DNA of 64,000 bases. Origin: an uncultured Psychrobacter sp. Its GTDB lineage: Bacteria; Pseudomonadota; Gammaproteobacteria; Pseudomonadales; Moraxellaceae. The stretch lies in assembly GCF_947488565.1 (NCBI RefSeq), contig NZ_CANKZC010000004.1, positions 414,065 to 478,064 on the forward strand, read 5' to 3'. Position numbers and translations under genes: made by a program. Positions 1-9,800 of this stretch are shown in pieces. The first letter of the stretch is position 1; each line of letters opens with the position of its first letter. The notes below the pieces were generated by a model. It was not told the DNA's origin. It saw nothing but the letters and a program-made list of their open reading frames with translations, and ran no database searches.

Positions 1-1024
1 CCCAGCCAGTCAGGCGTGAGCAGACAAAGATTGGGGTAAATAGCTTGGTTGGAATACCCATAAAGTTATAGGTTGAGGCATGGAAAAAGTCAGCATTACA
101 GAACAGTTTTTTCTCACGCCACATGACCTCTTCACAGCGCACAGAGACTGGATATAAAACCGTATCACCAACGTCCTCAGCCAGTTTTTCCGCCCATTGT
201 TTGATGATGACATTACGCGGATCAGATTCGCTATAGATAGCGTGACCAAAGCCCATGATTTTGTCTTTACGCTCAAGCATGGCCATCATCTCTTTTTCGG
301 CCTCATCGGGTGAGCTAAAGTCTTCAATCATATCCATCGCCGCCTCATTAGCGCCGCCATGCAAGTGCCCGCGCAATGAACCAATCGCACCGGTGATGCA
401 AGAATGGATATCTGATAAGGTAGACGCACAAACGCGCGCGGTAAAGGTAGAGGCGTTGAACTCATGCTCAGCATACAAGATAAGTGAAACGTTCATCACG
501 CGTTCGTGAAGCTCATTTGGCTTCTCGCCTTTGAGCAGATGCAAAAAGTGCCCACCGATAGTGTCATCATCGGTTTCAGTCTCGATACGCTCATTGTCAT
601 GGCTAAAGCGATACCAATAGTTGATGATTGATGGGAATACCGCCAGCATACGATCGGTTTTATCGTTTTGCTGTTCAAAGTCGGTTTCCATCTCAAGATT
701 ACCTAGCATTGAGCAACCAGTACGCAATACATCCATTGGATGGGCTTCGCTTGGAATACGCTCAAGTACATCTTTTAATGCTTGTGGTAGACCGCGCATC
801 TTTTTGAGTTTGGCTTGATAGGCATCCAGCTCACTTTGGGTGGGTAGGTTGCCATAAAGCAGTAGATAAGCCACTTCTTCAAAGATACATTGCTCAGCCA
901 AGTCTTTGACATCATAACCACGATAAGTAAGACCTGAGCCTGATTTACCGACAGTTGATAATGACGTCTTGCCAGCAACTTGACCACGTAGTCCTGCGCC
1001 TGATAGTTGTTTGCCTGCTGCCAT
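1..1024 (-). CDS. prpC: 2-methylcitrate synthase, C-terminus beyond window
   Basis: Condenses propionyl-CoA with oxaloacetate to 2-methylcitrate in the cytoplasmic methylcitrate cycle. I translated the minus strand from the ATG at 1022-1024; the frame stays open to the window edge, giving about 341 residues of an expected 375 or so. Citrate-synthase family features are present: a GHLHGGANE segment with a catalytic-type His, then GFGHAIYSESDPRN, and near the edge a Phe-His-Ala-Ser stretch followed by CSRLTGW. The N-terminus (MAAGKQLSGAGLRGQVAG) is typical of PrpC rather than GltA. It lies 106 bp downstream of prpB on the same strand, so the two are probably co-transcribed. Only the last few dozen residues are missing, because the window starts there. 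Confidence 0.93.
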   Translation of the reverse strand, partial: MAAGKQLSGAGLRGQVAGKTSLSTVGKSGSGLTYRGYDVKDLAEQCIFEEVAYLLLYGNLPTQSELDAYQAKLKKMRGLPQALKDVLERIPSEAHPMDVLRTGCSMLGNLEMETDFEQQNDKTDRMLAVFPSIINYWYRFSHDNERIETETDDDTIGGHFLHLLKGEKPNELHERVMNVSLILYAEHEFNASTFTARVCASTLSDIHSCITGAIGSLRGHLHGGANEAAMDMIEDFSSPDEAEKEMMAMLERKDKIMGFGHAIYSESDPRNVIIKQWAEKLAEDVGDTVLYPVSVRCEEVMWREKKLFCNADFFHASTYNFMGIPTKLFTPIFVCSRLTGW

Positions 1025-1130
1025 GATTAAATTCCTTTTGTTGGTAGCTTGTTGTTAAAGTGATTGGGTTAAACAGTGTTCACTGTTGAAAATGCTTGAA
1101 AAAACCCGTTTATACCTTACTTGTTTTTTC

Positions 1131-2021
1131 TTACTTATTGTCAGCAAACAGCTTGTCTAAGGTTTGCTCAAATTCATGATAATTTAAGAAGTCATAAAGC
1201 TCCATGCGCGTCTGCATGGTATCGACGACATTTTCTTGCGTACCGTCATCTAAGATATGTTGATAAACGTTTAATGCCGCTTTGTTCATCGCACGGAAGG
1301 CTGATAATGGATATAGCACCATATCAACACCTACGCCATGTAGCTGCTCAGTGGTATACAGGTCAGTTTGACCAAACTCAGTCATGTTGGCCAGTACCGG
1401 AATATCTAATACATCAGTAAATTTACGATACATCTCAATGTCAGTTAATGCTTCTGCAAAGATCATATCAGCGCCCGCCTCTTGAAACGCTACCGCTCGC
1501 TCAACTGCTGCATCAAGCCCTTCAACTGATAGTGCATCAGTACGCGCCATGACCACAAAGTCAGGGTCAGTTTTGGCATCAAGCGCAGCCTTTAGACGGT
1601 CTACCATCTCAGAGATACTGACGATTTCTTTATTAGGGCGATGACCGCAGCGTTTTTGCGCGATTTGATCTTCAATATGGACAGCTGCCACGCCCGCTTT
1701 TTCCATTTTTCTAACAGATTGGCTGATATTAAATGCGCCGCCCCATCCCGTATCGATGTCGACCAATAGAGGAGTGTCGACGGCGTCAGTAATACGGCGC
1801 GCATCTTCAAGCACATTATCAAGGCTGGTCATACCAAGATCAGGCAGACCAAATGAGGCATTGGCAACCCCGCCACCAGATAGATATATTGCCTGATGAC
1901 CGACTTGCGTTGCCATCATGGCCGTATAGGCGTTAATAGTACCGACGATTTGTAGTGGTTGGTTATTATCGTTCTTTTGTTTCATGGCATTGCGAAAGCG
2001 CGCGCCAGCTGATGATGTCAT
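1131..2021 (-). CDS. prpB: 2-methylisocitrate lyase
   Basis: Cleaves 2-methylisocitrate to pyruvate and succinate, the last step of the methylcitrate cycle for propionate use. The 296-residue protein has the isocitrate lyase/PEP mutase fold signatures: VDIDTGWGG around residue 85, and KRCGHRPNK with the catalytic Cys. Length matches E. coli PrpB (296). The frame opens further upstream at 2066, but the ATG at 2019-2021 is preferred because AAGGA lies about 8 nt upstream and the [13 protein letters not shown] start matches the family. It is first in a prpB-prpC pair. No PrpR or GntR-type regulator is adjacent within this window. Confidence 0.95.
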   Translation of the reverse strand: MTSSAGARFRNAMKQKNDNNQPLQIVGTINAYTAMMATQVGHQAIYLSGGGVANASFGLPDLGMTSLDNVLEDARRITDAVDTPLLVDIDTGWGGAFNISQSVRKMEKAGVAAVHIEDQIAQKRCGHRPNKEIVSISEMVDRLKAALDAKTDPDFVVMARTDALSVEGLDAAVERAVAFQEAGADMIFAEALTDIEMYRKFTDVLDIPVLANMTEFGQTDLYTTEQLHGVGVDMVLYPLSAFRAMNKAALNVYQHILDDGTQENVVDTMQTRMELYDFLNYHEFEQTLDKLFADNK

Positions 2022-2467
2022 TTGAGAGTCCTTGCATGGAGGGTTAATCTTATTATCACCATACAAAATCCTAGTCAGTGTCTTGTATGGTTAAATTTTT
2101 ATTAACTTAGAGTATACGCATCTGGCCTTAATTTGAAAGTAGTCTTTACTAAGTATTATTTAATAAAAATTTATTGACTATTAAGTTTATGTAATACTAT
2201 GTACTTATTAAATAATAGTATCTATATATTGAGGATATATCTATTCTGTTATGCATATTAATAAAAACAGTACGTTATAACCAAGCTACTATGAAATATT
2301 TAGTTACACTTATCCTGTTTATAACTCATCGATTATAATCGCTTGACTGTGAAGGATGTCTCATCGGAAGAACTTTTATATTTTTTGTAATAAAAAAGCC
2401 CTAATAGCTAGCAGCTAAAAGGGCTTTGATCGTTTACTATTTATGGCTTCAATTGTTCAATACGCTT
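2022..2467. other. Intergenic region upstream of prpB
   Basis: A/T-rich 446-bp spacer between prpB (reading away) and the Nramp-family gene, which ends here. The only clear element is the terminator hairpin at 2392-2427. The prpB promoter must lie in 2030-2380, but I cannot pick one convincing sigma-70 pair. No open frame of note. Confidence 0.6.
2392..2427 (-). terminator. Rho-independent terminator of the Nramp-family gene
   Basis: Stem AAAGCCCT (2395-2402) with AGGGCTTT (2420-2427), plus an inner AGCT pairing. Read on the minus strand it is followed by a run of six T, so it terminates the gene ending at 2468. Confidence 0.8.
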
Positions 2468-3745
2468 TTAACCAAGCAGACCTGCAAGGTTGGCTAAAAA
2501 TAATAGAGCGACACCGCCTAAGAACAGTAAGCTTACTATCGAATAAGCATTCATACCTGCTGATAGCTTTTGATGATTCTTTACTAAAGTATAGTTTAAC
2601 CAACCAAAGATAGGCGCCGATACAAAGGCTGATATCATAGCAAACTTTAACATCGCGCCTAATTGTCCGGTGAAGAAAGTGATGATAACCAAGCCACCGC
2701 CAATGGCATAAGTCGTCCAAAAAGCAACCTGCTTTTTATTAATCTCGCTCTCACCTTTTAGTAAACGCCAGCATTCAGCATTGGCACGGCCATAACCATC
2801 TGCACAGGTAATCGTAGTACCAAACATACACATAAAGGCGACGAAGGCGACCAGCAGCCTTGACCACTCACCAATAGTGGCAGTATACATATTGATAAGC
2901 TGATCAATATAAGCAACGCCTGCAGTTTGAATCTCTTGACCGGAGCCATATTGAACAAAAACACCTAAGGATAAGAAGAACAACGCTAGAATAGCAGACA
3001 CTAAAAAGCCCACATTAAAATCAAGCAGACCTTGTTTATGAGTGGTATTGTCCGCTTTTCTCTTTGCAGAGGTCCACATCGAAGTAATGGCAGCAAACTC
3101 AAGTGGCGCTGGCATCCAACCCATCAATGCCACAATAAACCCTAAGGTCGCTAAATTCCAAGGAGACGTAGGAATAAAGTCAGCAGTCATTACCGTCGGT
3201 TTGCCAGCAGCAATCAAAACCGCTAACACTGTTGCGGAGACGAGTGCAATCATAATCCACTTAGTCACCCCATCAAGCAACTTATAATGACCAGCAATGA
3301 GAAAAAACCACGATACAGCAACGATTATGATAGCCAAGCTGATACTGGACAACCCTATAGAAGCTGGCAACATAAAGCCCAATATTACTGCAGCCAGTAG
3401 CGTCACGGCACCTGTACTAATCACCGCGGATAAGATAGATAAAACAAAGTAAATCCAAAGATACGCTTTTGAGCGTTTGGCATAACCGGCGATCAAACTT
3501 TCGCTGGTATCATAAACATAATCTGTGCCAAAACGAAAGAAAGGGTACTTAAAGACGTTGGCCAGAATAATCATAATCGCCAGTTGCCAGCCGTATATAG
3601 CCCCCGCCTGCGTTGATGAAATCAGATGCGAGCCGCCGATGGCAGCAGTTGCCATCAAAATACCTGGCCCAAAGATACGCCAACTGAAGCCTTCTTTTTG
3701 AGCCTCTCTAACAGTATCAGGGTTATTAATTGGTTGTGTGGTCAT
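2468..3745 (-). CDS. Divergent Nramp-family (SLC11-like) transporter
   Basis: Inner-membrane transporter of 425 residues with about 11 hydrophobic segments. The opening GPGILMATAAI and the STQAGA that follows match the first helix of Nramp (MntH) proteins. However, the DPGN motif of helix 1, which supplies the Asp and Asn metal ligands, is replaced by GGSH (residues 37-40). The helix-6 MPHN motif is replaced by MPAP (211-214). Classical Mn2+/Fe2+ transport is therefore doubtful and the substrate is unknown. The ATG at 3743-3745 is chosen because GAGG precedes it by about 6 nt; the frame also opens at 3781. It stands alone, with a Fur-like palindrome about 145 bp upstream and a LysR gene beyond. 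Confidence 0.85.
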   Translation of the reverse strand: MTTQPINNPDTVREAQKEGFSWRIFGPGILMATAAIGGSHLISSTQAGAIYGWQLAIMIILANVFKYPFFRFGTDYVYDTSESLIAGYAKRSKAYLWIYFVLSILSAVISTGAVTLLAAVILGFMLPASIGLSSISLAIIIVAVSWFFLIAGHYKLLDGVTKWIMIALVSATVLAVLIAAGKPTVMTADFIPTSPWNLATLGFIVALMGWMPAPLEFAAITSMWTSAKRKADNTTHKQGLLDFNVGFLVSAILALFFLSLGVFVQYGSGQEIQTAGVAYIDQLINMYTATIGEWSRLLVAFVAFMCMFGTTITCADGYGRANAECWRLLKGESEINKKQVAFWTTYAIGGGLVIITFFTGQLGAMLKFAMISAFVSAPIFGWLNYTLVKNHQKLSAGMNAYSIVSLLFLGGVALLFLANLAGLLG

Positions 3746-4052
3746 AAGTACCTCGAAATGGTTAAAACGGCAAATTATCACTTACCTGTGTCAGCTTGCC
3801 AATGATCATTAAAAAATCGTTCTATCTAAGTCGGGCCGAAATATAAAACGATTCATATCGTATCGACTTTAGCACACCTATGCTATTCAGAATAATGATT
3901 ATTCAAGTTATTATTACTATTTTTTTGCATTGCCATTACTGGTGGTTATCATAATGAATAAATAATATCAAGCATTAGCATTGTTTTTTTTGGCGGTTCT
4001 TTATACCATAATATGCATTCTATATCTGATAATTTCAGACTATTCTTATAAT
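3746..4052. other. Intergenic region, Nramp-family gene to LysR gene
   Basis: A 307-bp A/T-rich spacer between two minus-strand genes. It contains the perfect palindrome at 3890-3904. No hairpin with a T run was seen behind the LysR gene, and no coding frame. Confidence 0.5.
3890..3904. promoter_or_regulatory. Perfect 7-1-7 palindrome, possible Fur box
   Basis: GAATAAT-G-ATTATTC is a perfect inverted repeat, centred about 150 bp upstream of the Nramp-family start. It matches the 7-1-7 Fur consensus (TGATAAT-N-ATTATCA) at 10 of 14 arm positions, so Fur is only one candidate binder. Confidence 0.4.
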
Positions 4053-5051
4053 TTATAGCTTTGACCCAAATTTTTGCTGTCGATAAGTAATACCACGTTG
4101 TTCATAAACGGCGTAGATTGCGTCTAAAAGATTGGGGATCTTAGGGTGAATAAAGTCTTTTAATGTATGCAAGTACACAGGAGAGGTGATATTCTCATGA
4201 ATCAAGCGCTGGTAACTGATTTGTTCGGTGCGTACTGTGCGTAGGCTGGCTGGTACTAATGTAATCCCTTCGCCTGCCGCCACAAGTCCAAGCGCAACTT
4301 GTAAGTCGCTCACCTCAGTCGTCATTAGCGGGGTGATGCCATACCTTGCAAACAAGTGTAACAAAGGTTCGGTGACAGGTTCACTAACTGCTAACGGTTC
4401 GCTGCCTGTCTCGCCACTTTTGGTCGATAGGGTTGTGGCTGCAGTAGTAGATACTGGTAAATGTGTTTGATGATATAAAATTAGGCGGTTGTTTGCCAAA
4501 TCGATCAAGCGTTGATCTGTAGTATTGGCAAGTGGGTGGGCTTTGGGCAATGCCACCAGATAGCGCTCATGACGCAATAAAATTTGCTGTATCCATGCAT
4601 CTTGATGAGCAAAGCGACCAAAGCCAACATCAATATCACCAGATTTTAACGCTTCTACTTGTTGGTATGAGCTGATATCTTTAAGATTGACTTCGATATC
4701 AGGATTTTGCTGTTTTAAGGATGCAATGATGTCTGGTAGGTGCCCATAAAGTACTGATGGCACAAACCCTATGTTAAGTGCTTTACTTGGTGCTGATAAG
4801 CGCTGGGTCATACTGGTGATGGTATTGAGCTCTGTCAATACTGTACTGACTTTATCATAAAAGAACTGGCCGGCCTTAGTCAGTTGTAATGGCCGGTGAT
4901 AACGATCAACCAGTATCACGCCCATACCCGCCTCAAGCTGCTTTAGCTGGCGACTAAGACTTGGTTGTGATAAGCCTGTTTTTTTAGCGGCAGCACTAAA
5001 GCTTTTGAGGTCGGCGATAGCAATAAAAGCATTGATCTGCTTTAAATCCAT
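4053..5051 (-). CDS. LysR-family transcriptional regulator
   Basis: DNA-binding regulator of 332 residues. Residues 1-60 form the LysR winged helix-turn-helix (MDLKQINAFIAIADLKSFSAAA, then TGLSQPSLSRQLKQLE). The remainder is the periplasmic-binding-like effector domain. Around residues 190-220 there is a Thr/Ser-rich insertion (STTAATTLSTKSGETGSEP) not usual for the family. The ATG at 5049-5051 gives the standard LysR start. It lies upstream of, and on the same strand as, the Nramp-family gene; whether it controls that gene or the prp genes is not shown by sequence. Effector unknown. Confidence 0.9.
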   Translation of the reverse strand: MDLKQINAFIAIADLKSFSAAAKKTGLSQPSLSRQLKQLEAGMGVILVDRYHRPLQLTKAGQFFYDKVSTVLTELNTITSMTQRLSAPSKALNIGFVPSVLYGHLPDIIASLKQQNPDIEVNLKDISSYQQVEALKSGDIDVGFGRFAHQDAWIQQILLRHERYLVALPKAHPLANTTDQRLIDLANNRLILYHQTHLPVSTTAATTLSTKSGETGSEPLAVSEPVTEPLLHLFARYGITPLMTTEVSDLQVALGLVAAGEGITLVPASLRTVRTEQISYQRLIHENITSPVYLHTLKDFIHPKIPNLLDAIYAVYEQRGITYRQQKFGSKL

Positions 5052-5205
5052 TGTTTATAGTCCTATCATAGTAGCTTTTTTCGTCTTTGATCGAATTAAT
5101 GGCGTCGTGCGTATGTCAATTGGATCCAAAGTATCATAACGCAGTTATGATAGCGTAGTTTTTGCAATCACTTAATATTAACGGCATTACTTGGTTTATT
5201 AACAT

Positions 5206-6228
5206 ATGAATGAATTCAACAAAGGTAGCTTAGAAAAAATTAATTTAGATGACCATAATTTAAGCAAAAATAAATCAGAAAATAGTGATTTGTACAAAAA
5301 CAACGTAGAGGACAAAGAAAATTTATCTGCCTCCGTTTGCAGAAAAGATAATAAAACCAGTGACATATATGAGCGTTTTATTAATCGCATACAGGGTATT
5401 AGTGAATCTAATGTTGACAAAGATTCAAGTCGTGCCAATCTTAAAGAAAAATTACCTCATGCAGAAACTGCATCTGAACCTTTAGATAATGCAGAGTGGC
5501 AACTTTCTTTAGAAACTGAACAGACCTCACACAATGATCAAAAAATCAAAGCTCAACAGCTAGTTACCTCTAAAGCAAATACAGAAAACACTGATGATGG
5601 GTTGGAACTGTCTTTGCTCTCTCCACATGAAGATCCCACGCTTGACGACGCCGCGACAGCATCCGTACTACCTACTGACTTAAAAGCAGACGCTAACATT
5701 CAACAAACAGGCGTATCAGAGGACAAGCAAATAGGTAGCCTAAAACTCAAGCTATTGATTATTGGTATTGTTTGCGGGTTACTGCTGAGCGCCCTTGTGA
5801 TTGCTATACTGACTATGACAGGTATATTTACTAATACTGAGCCAGCCACAGAAAGCCCAAATACAACAGTGGTGAGCGCTGATGGACCAGATACTGCGAG
5901 CATAAAGACATTGAGTAGTGAAGAGACGGTAGCGAAATCCGACGATGTAAGTGATGTAAGTGAGGCAAATTTGTCAGATAACGTTGCAACGGTAGGAGAG
6001 TTGTCTGTAGACAAGCCAATCGACAAATCTACGTTAAGCGATGAACAAATAAAAGATACGCGGTCAAAGACTAGCACAACACAACTGGTTACTGCAGTAT
6101 CTCCAAAGACCGATACCAACGATACAGAAGCTGACCTTGTCAAAAATAGCGATAATGAGGCTACAATTAGTTATGAGGATTTTGCAGAGGAGGCGCAAAG
6201 TACTCTATATCGAGAAACGAATAACTAG
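5206..6228 (+). CDS. Uncharacterised acidic single-pass membrane protein
   Basis: I do not recognise a family. The 340-residue product has no N-terminal signal peptide. Residues 1-175 are hydrophilic, rich in Asp, Glu, Ser, Asn and Lys. One strong membrane segment lies at about 181-207 (KLKLLIIGIVCGLLLSALVIAI). It is followed by an acidic Ser/Thr/Asp-rich tail ending in YEDFAEEAQSTLYRETNN. The arrangement suggests a single-pass inner-membrane protein with the N-terminal half in the cytoplasm and a disordered tail outside. The ATG at 5206 is the first in frame. It precedes the adhesin gene on the same strand, but 580 bp and a strong hairpin separate them, so an operon is unlikely. Confidence 0.65.
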   Translation: MNEFNKGSLEKINLDDHNLSKNKSENSDLYKNNVEDKENLSASVCRKDNKTSDIYERFINRIQGISESNVDKDSSRANLKEKLPHAETASEPLDNAEWQLSLETEQTSHNDQKIKAQQLVTSKANTENTDDGLELSLLSPHEDPTLDDAATASVLPTDLKADANIQQTGVSEDKQIGSLKLKLLIIGIVCGLLLSALVIAILTMTGIFTNTEPATESPNTTVVSADGPDTASIKTLSSEETVAKSDDVSDVSEANLSDNVATVGELSVDKPIDKSTLSDEQIKDTRSKTSTTQLVTAVSPKTDTNDTEADLVKNSDNEATISYEDFAEEAQSTLYRETNN

Positions 6229-6526
6229 TCGTTGTGACATATAATCAAATTGTAAGTACTTAAAGTAGGTTTTATAAGAAACAGCTTTAGATTTATAGTA
6301 AAAATATTTAAAGATAAAATATAATATTAATACTATTTTTTATAGAATTAATAAGTGAATATTGTAGTAAGATAACAAATACACACAAAACTATTTAAAC
6401 AGACTTTTGTTATTAAATTATTTTTATTAATAAAAGATTACATTTGTTTGAAAGCGAATTGGTATTGAAAGCAAGCTAGTCGTAAGGTAGTAATACTTAG
6501 AGTTAGGCTACTGGTTTATCAAGATT

Positions 6527-6579
6527 AAACACGCTCTATTATTGGATAATTATTATTCAATAATAGAGCGTGTTTTTTT
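6527..6579 (+). terminator. Strong rho-independent terminator
   Basis: Perfect 18-bp stem: 6527-6544 (AAACACGCTCTATTATTG) pairs with 6558-6575, with a 13-nt A/T loop. A run of seven T (6573-6579) follows on the plus strand. Confidence 0.85.
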
Positions 6580-6735
6580 ATATTGGCGGTATATTTTCGA
6601 TAGTTATAGGAATACCATATACTTTGTAAGAGATTAATTTTCTCATTAATTAAATAGATAGAAAATTGTTCGCTAATATTCTTGTCATATTCTTTTGTAT
6701 AGAGTAGTAATAAATAATTACTCTGTATTTACATT

Positions 6736-6765
6736 TTGTAAGCTTGTAAACATATTCGCTTTAAT
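6736..6765 (+). promoter_or_regulatory. Candidate sigma-70 promoter of the adhesin gene
   Basis: TTGTAA at 6736-6741 and TTTAAT at 6760-6765 are 18 bp apart. They match the -35 and -10 consensus at 4 of 6 and 5 of 6 positions. The start would lie about 35 nt before the GTG start codon. In A/T-rich DNA such matches are common, so this is tentative. Confidence 0.3.
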
Positions 6766-6807
6766 GAATACTAACTGAAAGTATTTTTTAAAGTGAAGGA
6801 GCAAGCA

Positions 6808-9800
6808 GTGAATAAGATATTCAAAAAAATTTGGAACCAATCATTAGGGCAGGTGGTAGTCACCTCTGAGACGGCAAAAAGTGCAGGCAAAACCAGCGGC
6901 GTAACTGGTAGTATTAGCCAAACGATTAGCCTATCTAGTCATTCATCCAACAGTTCATCTAATTATCCAATGCTGACTCTAAAAGCTTTAGTTCTTGGTA
7001 TGACAGCGATTAGCACTACGGTTTGGGCAGATACCGGTTTTGATAATACAGATCCTAGTTACATTGATTTAAATAAAAACAGTAGTGATGTAGACCTTGA
7101 TGAAAATCCAATGCCTTCATTCAGTACTGAAGTCGGTTTTGATAATATGGCAGGGGGTATATTTAGTAGTGCAGTCGGTAGTAAAAATCAAGCAATGCAC
7201 GATGGTAGCAATGCTCTAGGTTATAATAATAAGGCATTCGGTCATCAGAGCAGTGCTGTGGGTAGTAACAATAACGCGCAGACTTGGGGAACTAGTGCGA
7301 TAGGCAATGGCAATGCAGCATTAGAAGAATATAGCATCGCAATAGGTAATGGTAATGTCGCAGAGGGTGGTTGGAGCAATGCGCTAGGCCGTGGCAATGC
7401 TACATCAGGGTATTATAGCAGTGCATTGGGTAACGAGAATACTGCTTCAGGTGAAAATAGTAGTGCGGTAGGTTATACCAATATAGCATCGGGTGAAAAT
7501 AGTAGTGCGGTTGGCTATACAAATGAATCATTAGGACTTAATAGTAGTGCATTAGGTAATAGTAATAGCGTAGAAGGTGATTGGAGCAGTGCAGTCGGTT
7601 ATAACAATACAGCATTCGGTGAAAATAGCAGTGCAGTAGGTTCTGAAAATACTGCATCGGGTGAATATAGCAGTGCAGTAGGTCGTTTAAATACAGCATC
7701 AGGTAATGCAAGTAGTGCGGTGGGTTATCAAAATGTCGCATTCTATACATACAGCAGTGCAGTGGGTTCCAACAATAGCGCATCGAATAGATACAGCAGT
7801 GCGCTGGGTGCTAATAATGAAGCATCGGAAGAACGTAGCAGTGCGGTGGGTTTTAGCAATACCGCATCGAGTATATACAGTAGTGCAGTGGGTTCTGAAA
7901 ATACCGCATCGGGTGAATATAGCAGTGCAGTAGGTTATACAAATGAATCATCAGGACTTAATAGTAGTGCATTAGGTCATAATAATACTGCAAGTGGCCC
8001 CCTAAGTAATGCTTTAGGTAATGGTAATACTGCATCGGGTAATAGCAGCAGTGCGCTGGGTTTCAGCAATAAAGCATCTTTTACAAACAGCAGTGCAGTG
8101 GGTAATAATAATACCGCATCGGGTAGGTTTAGCAGTGCGCTGGGTCATAATAATACAGCATCGAATAGACACAGCAGTGCAGTAGGTGCTAATAATACCG
8201 CATCGGAGGAACGTAGTAGTGCGGTGGGTGTCGGTAATGAAGCATTAGGCACTGAAAGCAATGCGCTAGGTTTTCTTAATAGTGCACAGGGTGATAGTAG
8301 CAGTGCAGTAGGTGCTTTTAATGAAACATCGGATTATGGAAGTAGTGCGATGGGTAGTGGTAATAGTGCAAAGGGCGATTTTAGCAGTGCGCTGGGTTCT
8401 AATAATATAGCATCTGCTAGCAATAGCAGCGCATTGGGTAGTGATAATTATGCATCTGCTAGCAATAGTAGCGCAGTAGGTCGTTCCAATACGGCATCAG
8501 GTAATATTAGCAGTGCCATAGGCATTAGCAATAGAGCAGTGGGTATTGCTAGTAATGCTGTAGGTCGTTCCAATATCGCATCAGGTAATGCAAGTAGTGC
8601 GGTGGGTTACAAAAATGACGCGGATGGTGAATATAGCAGTGCGCTAGGCTCTTTTAATAAAGCAACGAGCATTAATAGTAGTGCGGTGGGTTATAGAAAT
8701 ATTGCCTCAAGTAGTTTTAGTAGCGTATTTGGAAGTAACAGCCGCGCTATAGCAGCACGTGCCACGGCCATTGGCCATAATTCTCTTGCGGATGAGGTAG
8801 ATACCGTTTCAGTGGGCCGCGCAGGTAGCGAGAAACGTATCACCAACGTTGCTGGTCCACAAAACGATTATGATGCTGCCAATAAACGTTACGTCGATGA
8901 TCAAATACTAGTGATACAAAGAAACTTTTTAGTTGCCCCGCAGTCAGCTATGATTCAGCCTGCATCTATTGGACCTACACCTATTGAGAATGAAATCAGT
9001 AGGTTTACGTCTGCAGAGTTTGCAACTGCCGACAATGCAAGTATGAGGTCGGTAGAGGGAAATGCTATAGATAATAATGCTACGAGCGTCAATAACGCAG
9101 CCTGGCAAGGTGAAGGTGAGCAATCTATTGCCATTGGTGATGGTGTAGAAGCAAGCGGTGTGCAATCCATTAGTATCGGTACCGGTAATAAGGTCACAGG
9201 AGACCATTCTGGGGCGATTGGTGACCCAAGTGTCGTCAGTGGCGACAACAGTTACAGCGTTGGTAACGACAACACGGTGTCTGGTGATAATACTTTTGTC
9301 CTAGGTAATAATGTCAATACGTCAGCCGACAATGCTGTGGTATTGGGTAATAATTCTAGTTCTGCTAGCTCTAATCTTGATCGTGATCGTGACAACACCG
9401 TATCCGTTGGCTCTGCTAGTAACCAACGTCAAATCATTAATGTGGAGGATGGCGCAGCTGATCATGATGCCGTAAACGTCCGTCAACTACAAGCTGAAAA
9501 AACGAACGCTATCGAAACGGCCAATGCCTATACCGATACTGGTATAGCGACTTTGAATAACACATTCCAAAATTATGAGGTTGAGACTGACAGACGTTTT
9601 CGGGAGGTCGATGAGCGTTTTGATCGTCAGGGTGCCATGAGTGCCGCGATGTTAAATATGGCGACCAGCACCTCAGGTTTGTCAGGTAAAAACCGTATAG
9701 GCGTAGGTGCAGGTTTTCAAGGATCTGAACAAGCGGTTTCAGTCGGCTATCAACGTGTCATCCATCCTAATGCAAGTGTCAGCGTCGGTGGCGCTTTCAC

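Larger units (their letters stand above)
6229..6807. other. Intergenic region upstream of the adhesin
   Basis: A 579-bp, very A/T-rich spacer. It contains a perfect 18-bp hairpin with a T run at 6527-6579 and the presumed adhesin promoter further on. The hairpin is about 300 nt past the upstream stop codon, so a long 3' UTR or a small RNA ending there is possible. No protein-coding frame is convincing. Confidence 0.5.

Noticed and set aside
5700-6143. 147-codon frame antisense to the membrane protein gene
   Set aside because: It mirrors the plus-strand gene, has no Shine-Dalgarno and a Ser/Val/Thr composition expected from antisense of an Asp/Ser/Thr-rich protein.
7538-7783. Open frames antisense and shifted to the adhesin repeats
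   Set aside because: They only reflect the 42-bp periodicity of the repeats; composition is unnatural (His/Tyr/Met-rich) and there are no ribosome sites.
7162-8799. Regular 42-bp periodicity considered as a CRISPR-like array
   Set aside because: Units are contiguous, degenerate, in frame and encode Hep_Hag repeats; there are no constant repeats with unique spacers and no cas genes.
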